Source: Chlamydia poikilotherma
Lineage (GTDB): Bacteria; Chlamydiota; Chlamydiia; Chlamydiales; Chlamydiaceae
Assembly (NCBI RefSeq): GCF_900239975.1
Contig: NZ_LS992154.1
Span: 1,091,105-1,155,104 of the forward strand
Reading direction: 5' to 3'
Length of the DNA: 64,000 nt
Shown piece after piece: positions 11,114-20,971 of the stretch. The notes below the pieces were generated by a model, which was not told where the DNA came from, made no database searches, and worked only from the letters and a program-made list of their open reading frames with translations. Positions within the stretch are counted from its first letter, which is position 1; each line of letters begins with the position of its first letter. The translations under genes were made by a program, and so were the position numbers.

Positions 11114-12933
11114 AACAAACTTTTACCAAACGCATTTTGCTGTTCCTTTTTTTGGTAATTCCGATTCCTCTAATTTTGAATCTGGTAGTTCTATCATTAT
11201 TTTCTTTTTCAGCAGCAAAAAATAATCTCATGGAAAATCTCCATACCCATGCGACAAACTTTAGCTTAGAATTTGAAAAGAAACTCACCATTCACAAAAT
11301 CTTCCTCAAACGTCTAGCAAATACTTTAGCGCTTAAAGCCTACGCATCATCATCAGAGGATTTCTACTCTCAAGCTTATGATGAGATGTTCGCCCTATCC
11401 GATATGGATTTCTCCCTCTGTTTAATCCCTCTTCTTAATGGAAACATAAAAACAAAAAATCCTCATGATCCATTTATTCACTATTTAAAAAGTCATCCTG
11501 AAATAAAAAAGAAGCTCAGCATGTCTGCAGGAAAGGCATGTATCATTACTATCTCTTCAGAGGCTTCCTCGAATTTTCCTAAAAACTATCTGGTGATTAC
11601 TGAAGATATTGAAGTATGGAACTCACCAACAAGTTCAGGATTGCTTGTCAGTTTTTATCCCATGGATTTCTTACAAAGAGATTTATTTAAATCTCTGCAT
11701 TTAAAAAATGAAGATATCTGTCTATTAAACAAATATGGAGAAGTCCTCTTCGCTTCAAATTCTCAATTCTCTTCAGAAGTATTTTCCGTAGATATTCCCG
11801 ACCTTCCTAAAATTACTGCCAGGAAACAAGCTATCCCCGTTGAAATAGCTCCAAAAATACTGCAAGAACACAGTCTCATAAGCGTAAAAATAAACAATAA
11901 AAAATATCTAGGCATTGTTTTAAATAAACTGCCTATTCAGGGAACCTATACCCTATCTATCATTCCACTTTCTTGGTTTATCACTAAGGCCATCCGTCTT
12001 CCTTTGAATGTAATTTTCTTCTACTCTTTGGCCTTTATCCTAATGGGGTGGATACTCACGAAAATCAATAAACGGTTAAATCAGCCGATTCAAGAACTTA
12101 CAATATGTATGGAAGCCGCGTGGAGAGGAAATCATAATATCCGTTATGAACCTCAACCTTATGGATATGAAATTAATGAATTAGGAAATATCTTTAACTG
12201 CACATTACTATTACTGCTCAATTCAAGAGAAAAAGCAGAAATTGAACATACCTCTGGAGATAAGCTCCAAAAAGAATTGGCTATTCTTGCCTCCCTACAA
12301 CAAACACTACTTAGCCCTACTTTCCCAGAATTTCCTAATGTCTCTTTTATATCCAAACACCTTCAAGGTATTCAGCTATCAGGCCATTTTTATGGATGGA
12401 AAGCCTCCATCCCTGAAAAGAATCTCATTGGCGTTGTAGGCCTTGCTGGAGATATAGGACTTCCATCCTATCTTTATGCTCTATCTGCACGAAGTTTATT
12501 CCTTGCTTATGCAAATCTTTCCTCTTCTTTAGAGAAAATAAGCTCTAATACTTTCGATGCCTTTGGGAAAACCACAGAGGGTGATGAAGCGACAGTCTCC
12601 ATGACCTTTATTCGCTACTGTTCAATAGATACTACTTTGTCCATTCTATCAGTAGGAGAGGCGCCTCCTATAACCTTTTTAAAAAGGCAGGAAACATTTT
12701 TCCGTCTTACCTCGCCCACTAAGCAAAAAATAGAACCCGGGGATATTCTTGTCTGTATTACAGGGAATTATGAACTGACTGAATATCTCATGCGTCTACC
12801 TATTGAAGAGCTCATTAAAGATCCTTTAGCACCCCTAAATTCAGAAAATTTCATAGAGACTCTTACAGAAATGCTGAATAAAGAAACGCAATCACAAATA
12901 GATGGAACTTTAAGTTTCCTGTCTTTCAGTTGA
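11110..12933 (+). CDS. CT589-like membrane protein, degenerate RsbU paralogue (pseudo-phosphatase)
   Basis: 607 residues with the same plan as RsbU: N-terminal helix (about 8-36), extracytoplasmic domain, second helix (about 300-320), a HAMP-like linker (ending in the NELGNIFN pattern seen as NRLGHIFN in RsbU) and a C-terminal PP2C-shaped domain. The catalytic positions are lost: RsbU GGDFFD reads SGHFYG here (near residue 423), DASGKG reads GLAGDIG, SDGITE reads ITGNYE and HDDITLL reads DGTLSFL. It should not bind the metal pair and so should not dephosphorylate. Coupled to rsbU by a four-base overlap, it may be a partner, decoy or second sensor. Function is inference; the domain comparison is direct. 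Confidence 0.85.
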   Translation: MKQTFTKRILLFLFLVIPIPLILNLVVLSLFSFSAAKNNLMENLHTHATNFSLEFEKKLTIHKIFLKRLANTLALKAYASSSEDFYSQAYDEMFALSDMDFSLCLIPLLNGNIKTKNPHDPFIHYLKSHPEIKKKLSMSAGKACIITISSEASSNFPKNYLVITEDIEVWNSPTSSGLLVSFYPMDFLQRDLFKSLHLKNEDICLLNKYGEVLFASNSQFSSEVFSVDIPDLPKITARKQAIPVEIAPKILQEHSLISVKINNKKYLGIVLNKLPIQGTYTLSIIPLSWFITKAIRLPLNVIFFYSLAFILMGWILTKINKRLNQPIQELTICMEAAWRGNHNIRYEPQPYGYEINELGNIFNCTLLLLLNSREKAEIEHTSGDKLQKELAILASLQQTLLSPTFPEFPNVSFISKHLQGIQLSGHFYGWKASIPEKNLIGVVGLAGDIGLPSYLYALSARSLFLAYANLSSSLEKISSNTFDAFGKTTEGDEATVSMTFIRYCSIDTTLSILSVGEAPPITFLKRQETFFRLTSPTKQKIEPGDILVCITGNYELTEYLMRLPIEELIKDPLAPLNSENFIETLTEMLNKETQSQIDGTLSFLSFS

Positions 12934-13230
12934 GTGGAGATTTTGAATCGTTATACTTTCACTACCAGGTTCTGAAAGCAATTTAGGCTCCTTCCCCAAC
13001 CATAACAATAGTGCTGAAATTACAAGGGCAATAACACCAACGATGGTGATGCCGGAGATAACAGTTACAAAGATTGGTGAAGTTACTGCTAAACTGATCA
13101 AAACTAAAGCTGCTCCAACAATGACAAAAACTATGAAGATTTTATTAATTTTTGATAATTTTGACTGGTGAGTCTGCACAAATTGCATAACTGTAGGACA
13201 GTAAGGTTTTAGATGTCCCTGTATACTCAC
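12910..13230 (-). CDS. Small two-helix membrane protein of unknown function
   Basis: 106 residues from a GTG at 13230, or 92 from the ATG at 13188 (MQFVQTHQSKLSK). Neither has a good ribosome site, so the start is uncertain. A hydrophobic hairpin (about residues 31-52 and 55-80) is followed by a short polar tail; this bilobed pattern is common in chlamydial inclusion membrane proteins, but a plain small membrane protein is equally possible. It is convergent with CT589 and overlaps its last 24 bases. I do not recognise the family. Confidence 0.6.
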   Translation of the reverse strand: MSIQGHLKPYCPTVMQFVQTHQSKLSKINKIFIVFVIVGAALVLISLAVTSPIFVTVISGITIVGVIALVISALLLWLGKEPKLLSEPGSESITIQNLHSTERQET

Positions 13231-13501
13231 TTAATACTCATTAGTTTAAAAATAAAACGAAACATGTTATCCATTAACGTCTTTTCTTACAAAATGATAA
13301 AAACTTCCTAACAGTGGTTCTTGAGGGTTTTTTTGTACTTTTCGTTACAGTATACTCATCCTATTCATTCTATGAACACAAATAATCTTCTCTTATTAAA
13401 ATAACTTTTCTTGAGTTTTCCTTCAGGGAATCGTTTGCTGACAGAAACGAGGAATTCATGATAAGAAATAGGAAAAGTGCAAAGTTTTCTCTGTATTTCC
13501 T

Positions 13502-16390
13502 ATGTCACGACTGGATTTTTTTGTTTTTGATTCACTAGTTCTTAAGCAAAAGCATAATGAATTAGAAGAGATCTTCTGCTCAGAAGATAATGATCTATTT
13601 CGCACTTATCAGACGACTTCCCTACAATCACCCCTAGCAGCGAAAAATCTCACTATAGCAAGAAATGCAGCACGTTATATTCTCGCAGAAAATGGGGAGA
13701 TCGATATAGCTAAAGTCGTAAAAGCTATAGAACATCTAACAAAATGTCTCTATCCTCTAGGTCCTCATAGACATAATGAAGCTAAGCCTAGAGAACATCT
13801 GCTAAAAATGCTTCAAGCTATCAAACAAGAATCTGAGATTAAAGAAAGAATCAGAAAGCTTTTTGTTCCCTCTTATAAGAGCATTCAAGAGCTCATTCGC
13901 AATACTTTAGCTTTACCTCCTGAGATTGCTTTAACACCTATTCATGCACGTCAAGCAGCTCTCACCGCAATGTTTTGTTATCTACGTCAAGATGTTGGCT
14001 CATGCTTTGCAACTGCTTTTGCTATTGTCATTCACCAAGAATATCCTACATTATTTATAAAAGATATTGATGATCTACTAACCTCCGGCAAACTTACAAG
14101 AATCATAGGCACAAGAGAAGTCTCCGTACCTATAAATCTATCAGGATGTATTGGAGAATTGTTTAAGCCATTAAGAATATTAGATTTATATCCCGATCCT
14201 ATAGCAAAACTTTCAGCATCTCCAGGTTTACAACGCGCATTCGAAGCTGCTGGCATCGTGGATACTTTGGATGATCCTCAAGTTCGTGTTCAGCAATTTT
14301 TGGCTCATGAATATCTTCTAAATAAACTACAGCATGTCGATGATATCATAACAACTAATGAAGTCATTCAAAGCACGTTGTTACACCATTATCAAATTAC
14401 CGCGAGCTCCGTACGCTCCATCTTATTTCAAGAAGGCTTCTACAGTAAAGAGCAAGTCTTGTCTATTGAGAATTCTCATAGGCTTTCGCAAACACAAAGA
14501 ATCTACAGTTATCTCAATGCATACGAACAAGCTAAATCTGCCTTTATCGGTGATACGCAAAATCCCCTATTAAAATCCTGGGAATATACATTAGCAACCC
14601 TTGCCGATTCTAACGATTCATCAACACTAAATCATATTCGTGTAGCTCTAGGATGGCATCATGATGATCCTGATAGCCTAGCCCATATTATCCAAACGTT
14701 TGTAGAAGAAGAAGTTGATAATGCTCGTGATCTTATACAACAATGTGAGCAGACCTATAACGAAGCACATGCTCAGCTTGAATACATAGAAAGTCGCATG
14801 AGAAATCCGTTAAACGAACAGGACAATAAAATCTTGCTCATGGATCATTTGCGTTTTCGTCAAGAGCTCAACAAAGCTCTTTATGATTGGGATACCGCTC
14901 AAGAAAAAGCAAAAAAACTCTTCGCTCTTCCTAATTTCTTACTCTCCTTTTACACAAAAATCATTCCACAATATTTCCGTAGTTCTTACGATGCCTTCAT
15001 CCAAGAATTTTCTCATCTTTACGCAGATTCTCCAGCAGGATTTCGTATCCTTTTTACTCATGGAAGAAGTCATCCAAACACATGGTCTGCGATCTATTCG
15101 ATTAATGAATTCATCAGTTCTTTATCAGAATTCTTTTCCTCAACAGAAGTAGAGCTATTAGGAAAACATGGAGTTTTAGGATTAGAGAAAGAAACTTCAG
15201 CTCTTATCCATCGTATTATTTCTTCCCTACATAAAAACTCTTTCCAAGAAGCTGCAATAACACGCATTCTTCAAGGATATAACCTTCCTGTACCCCAACC
15301 TGTTCTTAATAATTTAGACAAGATTTCTCATACGCCTTGGGTTTATGTTTCTGGAGGAACAGTAGAAACTTTATTGAAAGATTACTTCGAAAATTCTGAA
15401 GAACTTACACACATCGAAAAACATCCTGAAAATGCTCATGAGTTAGCAGCTTTCTTCTCAGATGCTTTAAAAGATCTACCCTCAGCGATAAAAAGCTATT
15501 TAGAAGATGGCTCACATTCATTAATAGCTTCATCTCCAACACATGTATTTTCCATAATTGCAGGATCGCCTCTATTCCTTGAAGCATGGAATAACGACTG
15601 GTATAGCTATACCTGGTTACGTGATGTTTGGGTAAAAAATCATCAAGATTTCCTAGCTGATACAGTATTAAATCAACAGGGAATCTACACATTTATAGAA
15701 AGATTCTGCACAAAATATAGTCTGGAAAAGTTTACTTATGATTTTCATGATTTCTGCTCTGACCACTCTTTATTACTTCCCGAACTCTATGAAAAAGCGT
15801 CGCGATTTTTACAAGAAACTCTACCAAGATCAAAAAATATCTTCCTCTTATATCAAAGACGCTTAGCTCATCAAATTGTCCAAGATATTCCCTATACTTC
15901 TGATCAACAACTTCCAGAAGTTTTAGATAGTGTTTGCTCTTATTTAGGAATTTCCTCACGAATTACTTATGAAAAGTTCAATAAACTCATAGAACAATTT
16001 ATTCCCAGTTTCTCCTTATTATCGTCAGGAGAAATTCGTCATCTTTTTAAAGGATTGATGATGGAAAGCTATCAGCAGTTGTACTTTGAAGAGGACATCT
16101 TTTTAAGATTAGCAACAGCTATGCGCCATCATAATCTCGCCTATCCAGCTCCTCTACTCTTTGGAGATAGTAATTGGGCATACAGCTATTTCGGATTTAT
16201 TCTTCATCCAGGAACTCAAGAAATCGATCTCTGGCAATTTAACTATGCCGGTTTGCAAGGATATCCATTGGAAAACATAGACAAATTGCTTTCTGTTTCA
16301 AGACCTTGGACTCTCTATGCAAATCCTATAGACTATGGCATGCCACCTCCTCCAGGATATCGTAGTCATATGCCTAAAGGATTTTTCTAA
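13502..16390 (+). CDS. CT590-like large conserved chlamydial protein
   Basis: 962 residues, no signal peptide, no membrane segment, largely helical. It matches CT590 by position (between CT589 and sdhB) and size. One stretch stands out: QDVGSCFATAF around Cys168 resembles the active-site segment of papain-like peptidases (Q, then GSC and aromatic), and near the C-terminus FGFILHPGTQEIDLW (His902) could supply a histidine. This is a motif-level resemblance only. The 271-base gap upstream (13231-13501) has no gene and no promoter I would defend. The stop overlaps the 3' end of sdhB by four bases, convergently. Confidence 0.85.
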   Translation: MSRLDFFVFDSLVLKQKHNELEEIFCSEDNDLFRTYQTTSLQSPLAAKNLTIARNAARYILAENGEIDIAKVVKAIEHLTKCLYPLGPHRHNEAKPREHLLKMLQAIKQESEIKERIRKLFVPSYKSIQELIRNTLALPPEIALTPIHARQAALTAMFCYLRQDVGSCFATAFAIVIHQEYPTLFIKDIDDLLTSGKLTRIIGTREVSVPINLSGCIGELFKPLRILDLYPDPIAKLSASPGLQRAFEAAGIVDTLDDPQVRVQQFLAHEYLLNKLQHVDDIITTNEVIQSTLLHHYQITASSVRSILFQEGFYSKEQVLSIENSHRLSQTQRIYSYLNAYEQAKSAFIGDTQNPLLKSWEYTLATLADSNDSSTLNHIRVALGWHHDDPDSLAHIIQTFVEEEVDNARDLIQQCEQTYNEAHAQLEYIESRMRNPLNEQDNKILLMDHLRFRQELNKALYDWDTAQEKAKKLFALPNFLLSFYTKIIPQYFRSSYDAFIQEFSHLYADSPAGFRILFTHGRSHPNTWSAIYSINEFISSLSEFFSSTEVELLGKHGVLGLEKETSALIHRIISSLHKNSFQEAAITRILQGYNLPVPQPVLNNLDKISHTPWVYVSGGTVETLLKDYFENSEELTHIEKHPENAHELAAFFSDALKDLPSAIKSYLEDGSHSLIASSPTHVFSIIAGSPLFLEAWNNDWYSYTWLRDVWVKNHQDFLADTVLNQQGIYTFIERFCTKYSLEKFTYDFHDFCSDHSLLLPELYEKASRFLQETLPRSKNIFLLYQRRLAHQIVQDIPYTSDQQLPEVLDSVCSYLGISSRITYEKFNKLIEQFIPSFSLLSSGEIRHLFKGLMMESYQQLYFEEDIFLRLATAMRHHNLAYPAPLLFGDSNWAYSYFGFILHPGTQEIDLWQFNYAGLQGYPLENIDKLLSVSRPWTLYANPIDYGMPPPPGYRSHMPKGFF

Positions 16391-17178
16391 TCCTCATCAT
16401 TATCTTTTTTCTTCCTTTGGAAAATCAAACGAAATAAAGATTTTAAAGAATATTTGGAAATTTCTCTTCCCATTGCAGAAATACTTTCTGTTAAGGGAAG
16501 CTTTTTAGGGCATACACGCACGCAGTTGTGTGCTTGTCCACAACCTTCTATACCTTTCTTTCCCATAAGGCTGCGTAAACGTTTTTTAGACTGCTTATCT
16601 CCAGGATACGTATTAAACAAACGTGCCTGAGCAATAGCTGCTGGTCCAATAAAATCATTATGCTCATTAATTTGAGGACAAGCTTCCGTACAACATCCAC
16701 ATGTCATACACATAGATAAGGCATACATTAGCTCTTGCTGTTCTTGTGATACCTTCACACCACAATTTTCTCCATCGGTATCGGCAGCTACCCAACCTTG
16801 AATCTTTTGTAAATTATCAAACATAATCGAACGATCAACAATAAGATCACGAATTAATGGAAACTTCGTTAACGGAGCTAAAACAATTTCTCGAGATCCT
16901 GTTTCTTTTATGTACTCTTCTATAAGTGCAGTGCATGCCTGACGAGGCGTACCATTTACCAATAATGAACAAGAACCACAAACTTCTTCTAAACATCCTT
17001 GTTCCCATACAACAGGATTCACCGTCTCCCCCAGGATATTTACAGGACGTTTTTCGATTTCCATAAGAGCACTAATTACATTCTCTCCTGGATGTAACAG
17101 CAATTCAAAACTTTCCCAATATTGTTTTCCTGGGGTTCCCCGATAGATTTTCAATATAAAAGTTTCAGGAGTATCCAT
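16387..17178 (-). CDS. sdhB: Succinate dehydrogenase iron-sulfur subunit
   Basis: 263 residues. Cys62, Cys67, Cys70 and Cys82 form the [2Fe-2S] ferredoxin signature, CMTCGCCTEACP carries most [4Fe-4S] ligands and CGQAHNCVRVCPKK the [3Fe-4S] set. It passes electrons from the flavoprotein to the membrane cytochrome. Last gene of the minus-strand sdhC-sdhA-sdhB operon, 14 bases after sdhA. The succinate dehydrogenase here is the class with one large cytochrome subunit, as no sdhD is present. Ends on top of the convergent CT590 gene. Confidence 0.96.
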   Translation of the reverse strand: MDTPETFILKIYRGTPGKQYWESFELLLHPGENVISALMEIEKRPVNILGETVNPVVWEQGCLEEVCGSCSLLVNGTPRQACTALIEEYIKETGSREIVLAPLTKFPLIRDLIVDRSIMFDNLQKIQGWVAADTDGENCGVKVSQEQQELMYALSMCMTCGCCTEACPQINEHNDFIGPAAIAQARLFNTYPGDKQSKKRLRSLMGKKGIEGCGQAHNCVRVCPKKLPLTESISAMGREISKYSLKSLFRLIFQRKKKDNDED

Positions 17179-17192
17179 AGTCCTCTCTTTAT

Positions 17193-19076
17193 TTATATGG
17201 GCAAACGAATGATTTCAGGAACGTTGGCAAACTCGATTTTCCCTGTCGAAGATTTTGTATAATCTCGTAATGTAGGTTGCACGTGACGCGTATCTACCGG
17301 TTTGTAAGTAATCTCAGGTTCTTCAGGAGAATATGATGCTAATGTTGTCTTTAGCCAATGGACATCATCACGCTTAGGGAATTCTTCTTTATAATGAGAA
17401 CCTCGGAATTCATCTCGCAATAGCGCTCCTTTTGTAATCGCTAATGCTAGCTCTATCATAGGGCCCATCTGACGGACAAAATGGAACGTCTTATTGGCAA
17501 ACTGTGAAGAATCATGTACAGAAACTTTTTGGAGTCTCTCTCTAAATATTTTCAACTGTTCTAGAGTATCTCTTAAATCTTTGTTATTGCGTTTCACAGT
17601 AACATTTCCAACCATGACTTTGGCGATCTCTTCATGTAAAACAAAGATATTCTCTCCCCCACTTCTTGAAAGTAAAAGAACATTTTCTTCCTTCTCTTGC
17701 TGAAGAGCGTCAGTAAAATCCGTAGAATTTGTTGGACAAGAGCCAAAAGCAGTTATGAAACGTGCTGCCTCTTCTCCAGCAACAAGTCCTGCATATAAAC
17801 AAGATAATAATGAATTCGCTCCTAAACGATTCGCTCCATGATATTGGAAATCAGATTCCCCACAGTTGAAACATCCTGGAATATTTGTCATTTGACGATA
17901 ACGACTATCGCGATCGGAATCATCCGCAGCAGGCCAATCTACCCAAGCACCACCCATGGAATAGTGCACGGCTGGGAAAATTCTCATCGGGACTTTATCA
18001 GGATCTTCTCCAGTAAATTTCCTATAGATATCTAAAACGACTTCTAGCTTATGTCGTGTGGAGGCTGGTAGATGAGTAACATCTAAAAAGACTTCCATAC
18101 GTCCATCAATTCCTAACCCTGCTTCACATACCTGTAAGATAGCTCGAGCACCTACATCACGGCTAACTAAATTTCCATAAGCAGGATACATTTCTTCTAA
18201 GAAATACCAAGGTTTTCCTGTTTCTCCACACGGACGTTGCGAACCATCAGGAAAAGTAATTGTCTTTGAGGCATCTCCAGGAACCCAAACGCGTCCACCT
18301 TCGCCACGAACAGATTCAGATATTAACCGTAGCTTATCAATACCAGGAATTGCTGTAGGGTGAATTTGAATAAACTCTGGATTTGCATAGGTCATTCCCT
18401 GTAAGAATAATCGTCCATTTGCTGCTCCTGTACAAAATGTCGAGTTTGTAGACATTTTGAAAATAACTCCTGGACCGCCTGTAGCAAAAATAACAGCGTC
18501 TCCCTTAAGAACTTCCAGACGATTATTGAATAAATTCATCAATACAATCCCACAGGTTCTGCCAGAACTGTTAGTAATTAATCTTACAAATTCATGATTT
18601 TCGAATTTGTTAACTTTCCCCTGTCTTTCTCGACGGCGCACCTGTTCGTCTAGGGTATACATAAGCTGCTGTCCCGTAGAGGCTCCACAAAATACTGTAC
18701 GATGATATAGAGTCCCTCCAAATCTACGCACATCTAATTCTCCATTAGGAGTGCGATTAAAAGGACATCCAAAATTATCCAACATACGGATAATCCTGGG
18801 TGCTGCCAAACACATTTCTAAAATAGGAGGTTGATCTGCTAGGAAATCACCTCCTTTGATCGTGTCGTATGCATGTATGTAAGGAGAATCTGCTTCTTCA
18901 TGTTTAAGATTAAGAGCGGCATTTATTCCTCCCTGAGCACATACAGAATGAGATCTTTTTACTTTTGTCAATGATACAAGATCAACAACGATACCGTAAT
19001 CCGCCAATTTCATTGCCGCTGACAACCCTGCTAAACCACCACCGACGACAATAACTCTACAACCCTGTGCTTCCAT
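17193..19076 (-). CDS. sdhA: Succinate dehydrogenase flavoprotein subunit
   Basis: 627 residues, oxidises succinate to fumarate. The N-terminal FAD fold is VVGGGLAGLSAA, the histidine for covalent FAD is in SHSVCAQGGINA, and the substrate region HPTAIPG and the late NSLLSC segment match the fumarate reductase/succinate dehydrogenase family. C-terminal length is normal. It starts 4 bases after sdhC and is followed closely by sdhB. In chlamydiae the TCA cycle is partial, so this enzyme ties host-derived dicarboxylates to the quinone pool; that is general knowledge rather than seen here. Confidence 0.96.
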   Translation of the reverse strand: MEAQGCRVIVVGGGLAGLSAAMKLADYGIVVDLVSLTKVKRSHSVCAQGGINAALNLKHEEADSPYIHAYDTIKGGDFLADQPPILEMCLAAPRIIRMLDNFGCPFNRTPNGELDVRRFGGTLYHRTVFCGASTGQQLMYTLDEQVRRRERQGKVNKFENHEFVRLITNSSGRTCGIVLMNLFNNRLEVLKGDAVIFATGGPGVIFKMSTNSTFCTGAANGRLFLQGMTYANPEFIQIHPTAIPGIDKLRLISESVRGEGGRVWVPGDASKTITFPDGSQRPCGETGKPWYFLEEMYPAYGNLVSRDVGARAILQVCEAGLGIDGRMEVFLDVTHLPASTRHKLEVVLDIYRKFTGEDPDKVPMRIFPAVHYSMGGAWVDWPAADDSDRDSRYRQMTNIPGCFNCGESDFQYHGANRLGANSLLSCLYAGLVAGEEAARFITAFGSCPTNSTDFTDALQQEKEENVLLLSRSGGENIFVLHEEIAKVMVGNVTVKRNNKDLRDTLEQLKIFRERLQKVSVHDSSQFANKTFHFVRQMGPMIELALAITKGALLRDEFRGSHYKEEFPKRDDVHWLKTTLASYSPEEPEITYKPVDTRHVQPTLRDYTKSSTGKIEFANVPEIIRLPI

Positions 19077-19080
19077 AATC

Positions 19081-19974
19081 TTATGCCACGCTATACAAAT
19101 TCCAAATCACACTAATGCCCATGGCAGCGACAACAACCATGGCAAAATAACACAAATTACGTAAAAGAGCCTGAGACCGTAAAGATATAACAACTCCCCA
19201 CCGGGAACAAAATGTCCAAAAACCATTAAACCCATGAAATGCAGCAGCCATCACAAGTATAGTATAGAAAATAGCCATCCATAAAGATCCCAAAGAATCA
19301 CGAACAATATACAGAAAAGCCGTCCCTACATTGGGCGTAAGAAGGTATTCCTTATTTTCTGACAATTTAGAAACAGCACTACCTTCAAGATCCTCTTTAT
19401 CCAAACGGATAGTTCCCATTTGAGGAGCTGAGAAATTTATAGTGAAAAATCGTTTGGTGCCACGAACTATCGCTGAATAACGAGAGGAATCAACATCCAC
19501 AACATAGTATGTTTGTCCATGCAGCTCTACATGAACAGGATAACGAAGAAAACGAAACTGAACAACGTGAAAAATAAGTCCAAAAAGTAAAATCCATGCT
19601 GTTCTTCTCTGCCAAGTGTAAGCAATGTTTCTCGCATAAATCAAAGCAGGTTTACTACCGTCAGATTTCCCAGAATTACTCTGGGCGTGGAAAAGATAGA
19701 CTATACCTATAACAGCATGAGTTATAAAGGGTAATGCTAAAAAGGAGATTTCTATAATCTTCAGACCAGGAATCTGATGGAACTTACTCACCAACTGAAC
19801 AAATCCCTTTCCCTGATTAAAATAAGAAGAAGCAAGCATATTCGTAAACATATGCTCACAAAGAAACAACGTAAATGCAAATCCCGCTAAAGAATGAACA
19901 CAACGTAAAACAAAGCTGGTGTAGTACTTCCATGGCTTCTGAGTCATCTCAGAACATGCTTCCCTTTCATTCAT
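19081..19974 (-). CDS. sdhC: Succinate dehydrogenase cytochrome b subunit (single large type)
   Basis: 297 residues with five likely membrane helices and histidines in or near the helices (HSLAGF, CEHMF, FITHAV, LIFHVV, AAFHGF) that fit a di-haem type B cytochrome. Between helices 3 and 4 there is a polar insertion of roughly 100 residues (about 145-215). AAAGG lies at good spacing before the ATG at 19974. First gene of the sdhCAB operon, downstream of tatD on the same strand. Confidence 0.9.
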   Translation of the reverse strand: MNEREACSEMTQKPWKYYTSFVLRCVHSLAGFAFTLFLCEHMFTNMLASSYFNQGKGFVQLVSKFHQIPGLKIIEISFLALPFITHAVIGIVYLFHAQSNSGKSDGSKPALIYARNIAYTWQRRTAWILLFGLIFHVVQFRFLRYPVHVELHGQTYYVVDVDSSRYSAIVRGTKRFFTINFSAPQMGTIRLDKEDLEGSAVSKLSENKEYLLTPNVGTAFLYIVRDSLGSLWMAIFYTILVMAAAFHGFNGFWTFCSRWGVVISLRSQALLRNLCYFAMVVVAAMGISVIWNLYSVA

Positions 19975-20027
19975 CGTAAGCCTTTATTTCACAATCTCTT
20001 TTTCTAGCAACCATAAAAGCTTAAATA

Positions 20028-20056
20028 GAATTATGTGAAGCTATTTTTACTAGCAA
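20028..20056 (-). promoter_or_regulatory. Possible promoter of sdhCAB
   Basis: On the minus strand TTGCTA (20051-20056), a 17-base spacer and TAATTC (20028-20033), about 55 bases ahead of sdhC. The -10 is only fair, and read-through from tatD is possible. Confidence 0.3.
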
Positions 20057-20069
20057 ATCAGAGATAAGG

Positions 20070-20870
20070 CTAACCTTTTTTACGACCCTCTAAAAATCGT
20101 AAAATATTACCTCGAGCTATATCTGCAAGCTCTTGAGAGTCGATACCATGAATATTAGCAATAGTCTCAATTGTATATGCTATGTAAGCAGGCTCATTTT
20201 TTTTACCACGATAGGGAGTCGGAGCTAGAAAAGGAGCATCTGTTTCTATTAACAAATGATTAAGAGGGATTTGGGCAACTACAAAACGTAAATCCTGAGC
20301 ATTTTTAAACGTAACAATGCCACTAATAGAGACATACCATCCACGAGAAATGAGCTCCTTAGCCTCTTCTAAAGTGCCTGTAAAGCAATGCAGCATCCCA
20401 GGACAAGAGCGTTCATCATGATGATAATATTGATCTATCATATGGAAAAAATCATCGAAAGCACCACGACAATGGACAACCAAAGGCAATTCACATTCTA
20501 AAGCTAAAGACAAATATTTCTTCAGAACCTCTTTCTGACGCTCTTTGGCTAGATCATCTGTGCCGAAACAATAATCTAAGCCTACCTCACCAATAGCAGC
20601 TAATTTTCCAGACTGAGCTAAACCTTGAAAGTATTGAAAATGCTCGTCTATATCTGTATGGGCATCTTGGGGCGGAGTTCCAGCGACATGATAAAAACGC
20701 AATTCTGGGAAATTCTCTGCATAGTTAAAAGATTTATTCAACTCGTCAATAGTTGTTGTTACATTAACAAAGAGGGAAACTCCGGAATCTTTTGCACGAT
20801 GAATAACATCAGTAGCATCTTCCATAAACGCTTCATCCGAAAGATGTAAATGCGCATCAGCTAAATCCAT
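20070..20870 (-). CDS. tatD: TatD-family metal-dependent hydrolase/DNase
   Basis: TIM-barrel amidohydrolase fold, 266 residues. Metal ligands are visible in order: DAHLHL (His7, His9), GEVGLDYC, VVHCRGAF, LHCFTG and IETDAPFLAP. I start at the ATG at 20870 because AAGGAGAG sits six bases ahead; an open frame continues upstream to 20918 but is not conserved-looking. TatD proteins act as 3'-5' exonucleases in repair or quality control. It lies between dsbD and sdhC, all on the minus strand, and is separated from dsbD by a terminator. Confidence 0.93.
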   Translation of the reverse strand: MDLADAHLHLSDEAFMEDATDVIHRAKDSGVSLFVNVTTTIDELNKSFNYAENFPELRFYHVAGTPPQDAHTDIDEHFQYFQGLAQSGKLAAIGEVGLDYCFGTDDLAKERQKEVLKKYLSLALECELPLVVHCRGAFDDFFHMIDQYYHHDERSCPGMLHCFTGTLEEAKELISRGWYVSISGIVTFKNAQDLRFVVAQIPLNHLLIETDAPFLAPTPYRGKKNEPAYIAYTIETIANIHGIDSQELADIARGNILRFLEGRKKG

Positions 20871-20971
20871 AACCCCTCTCCTTAAAATCTCGACGCGAGG
20901 AAATGTACAATCATACATCTCCTAGTAAAATATCTTCAAAAGAATCGATCTTTTAAGAAGCATTTCTTAAA

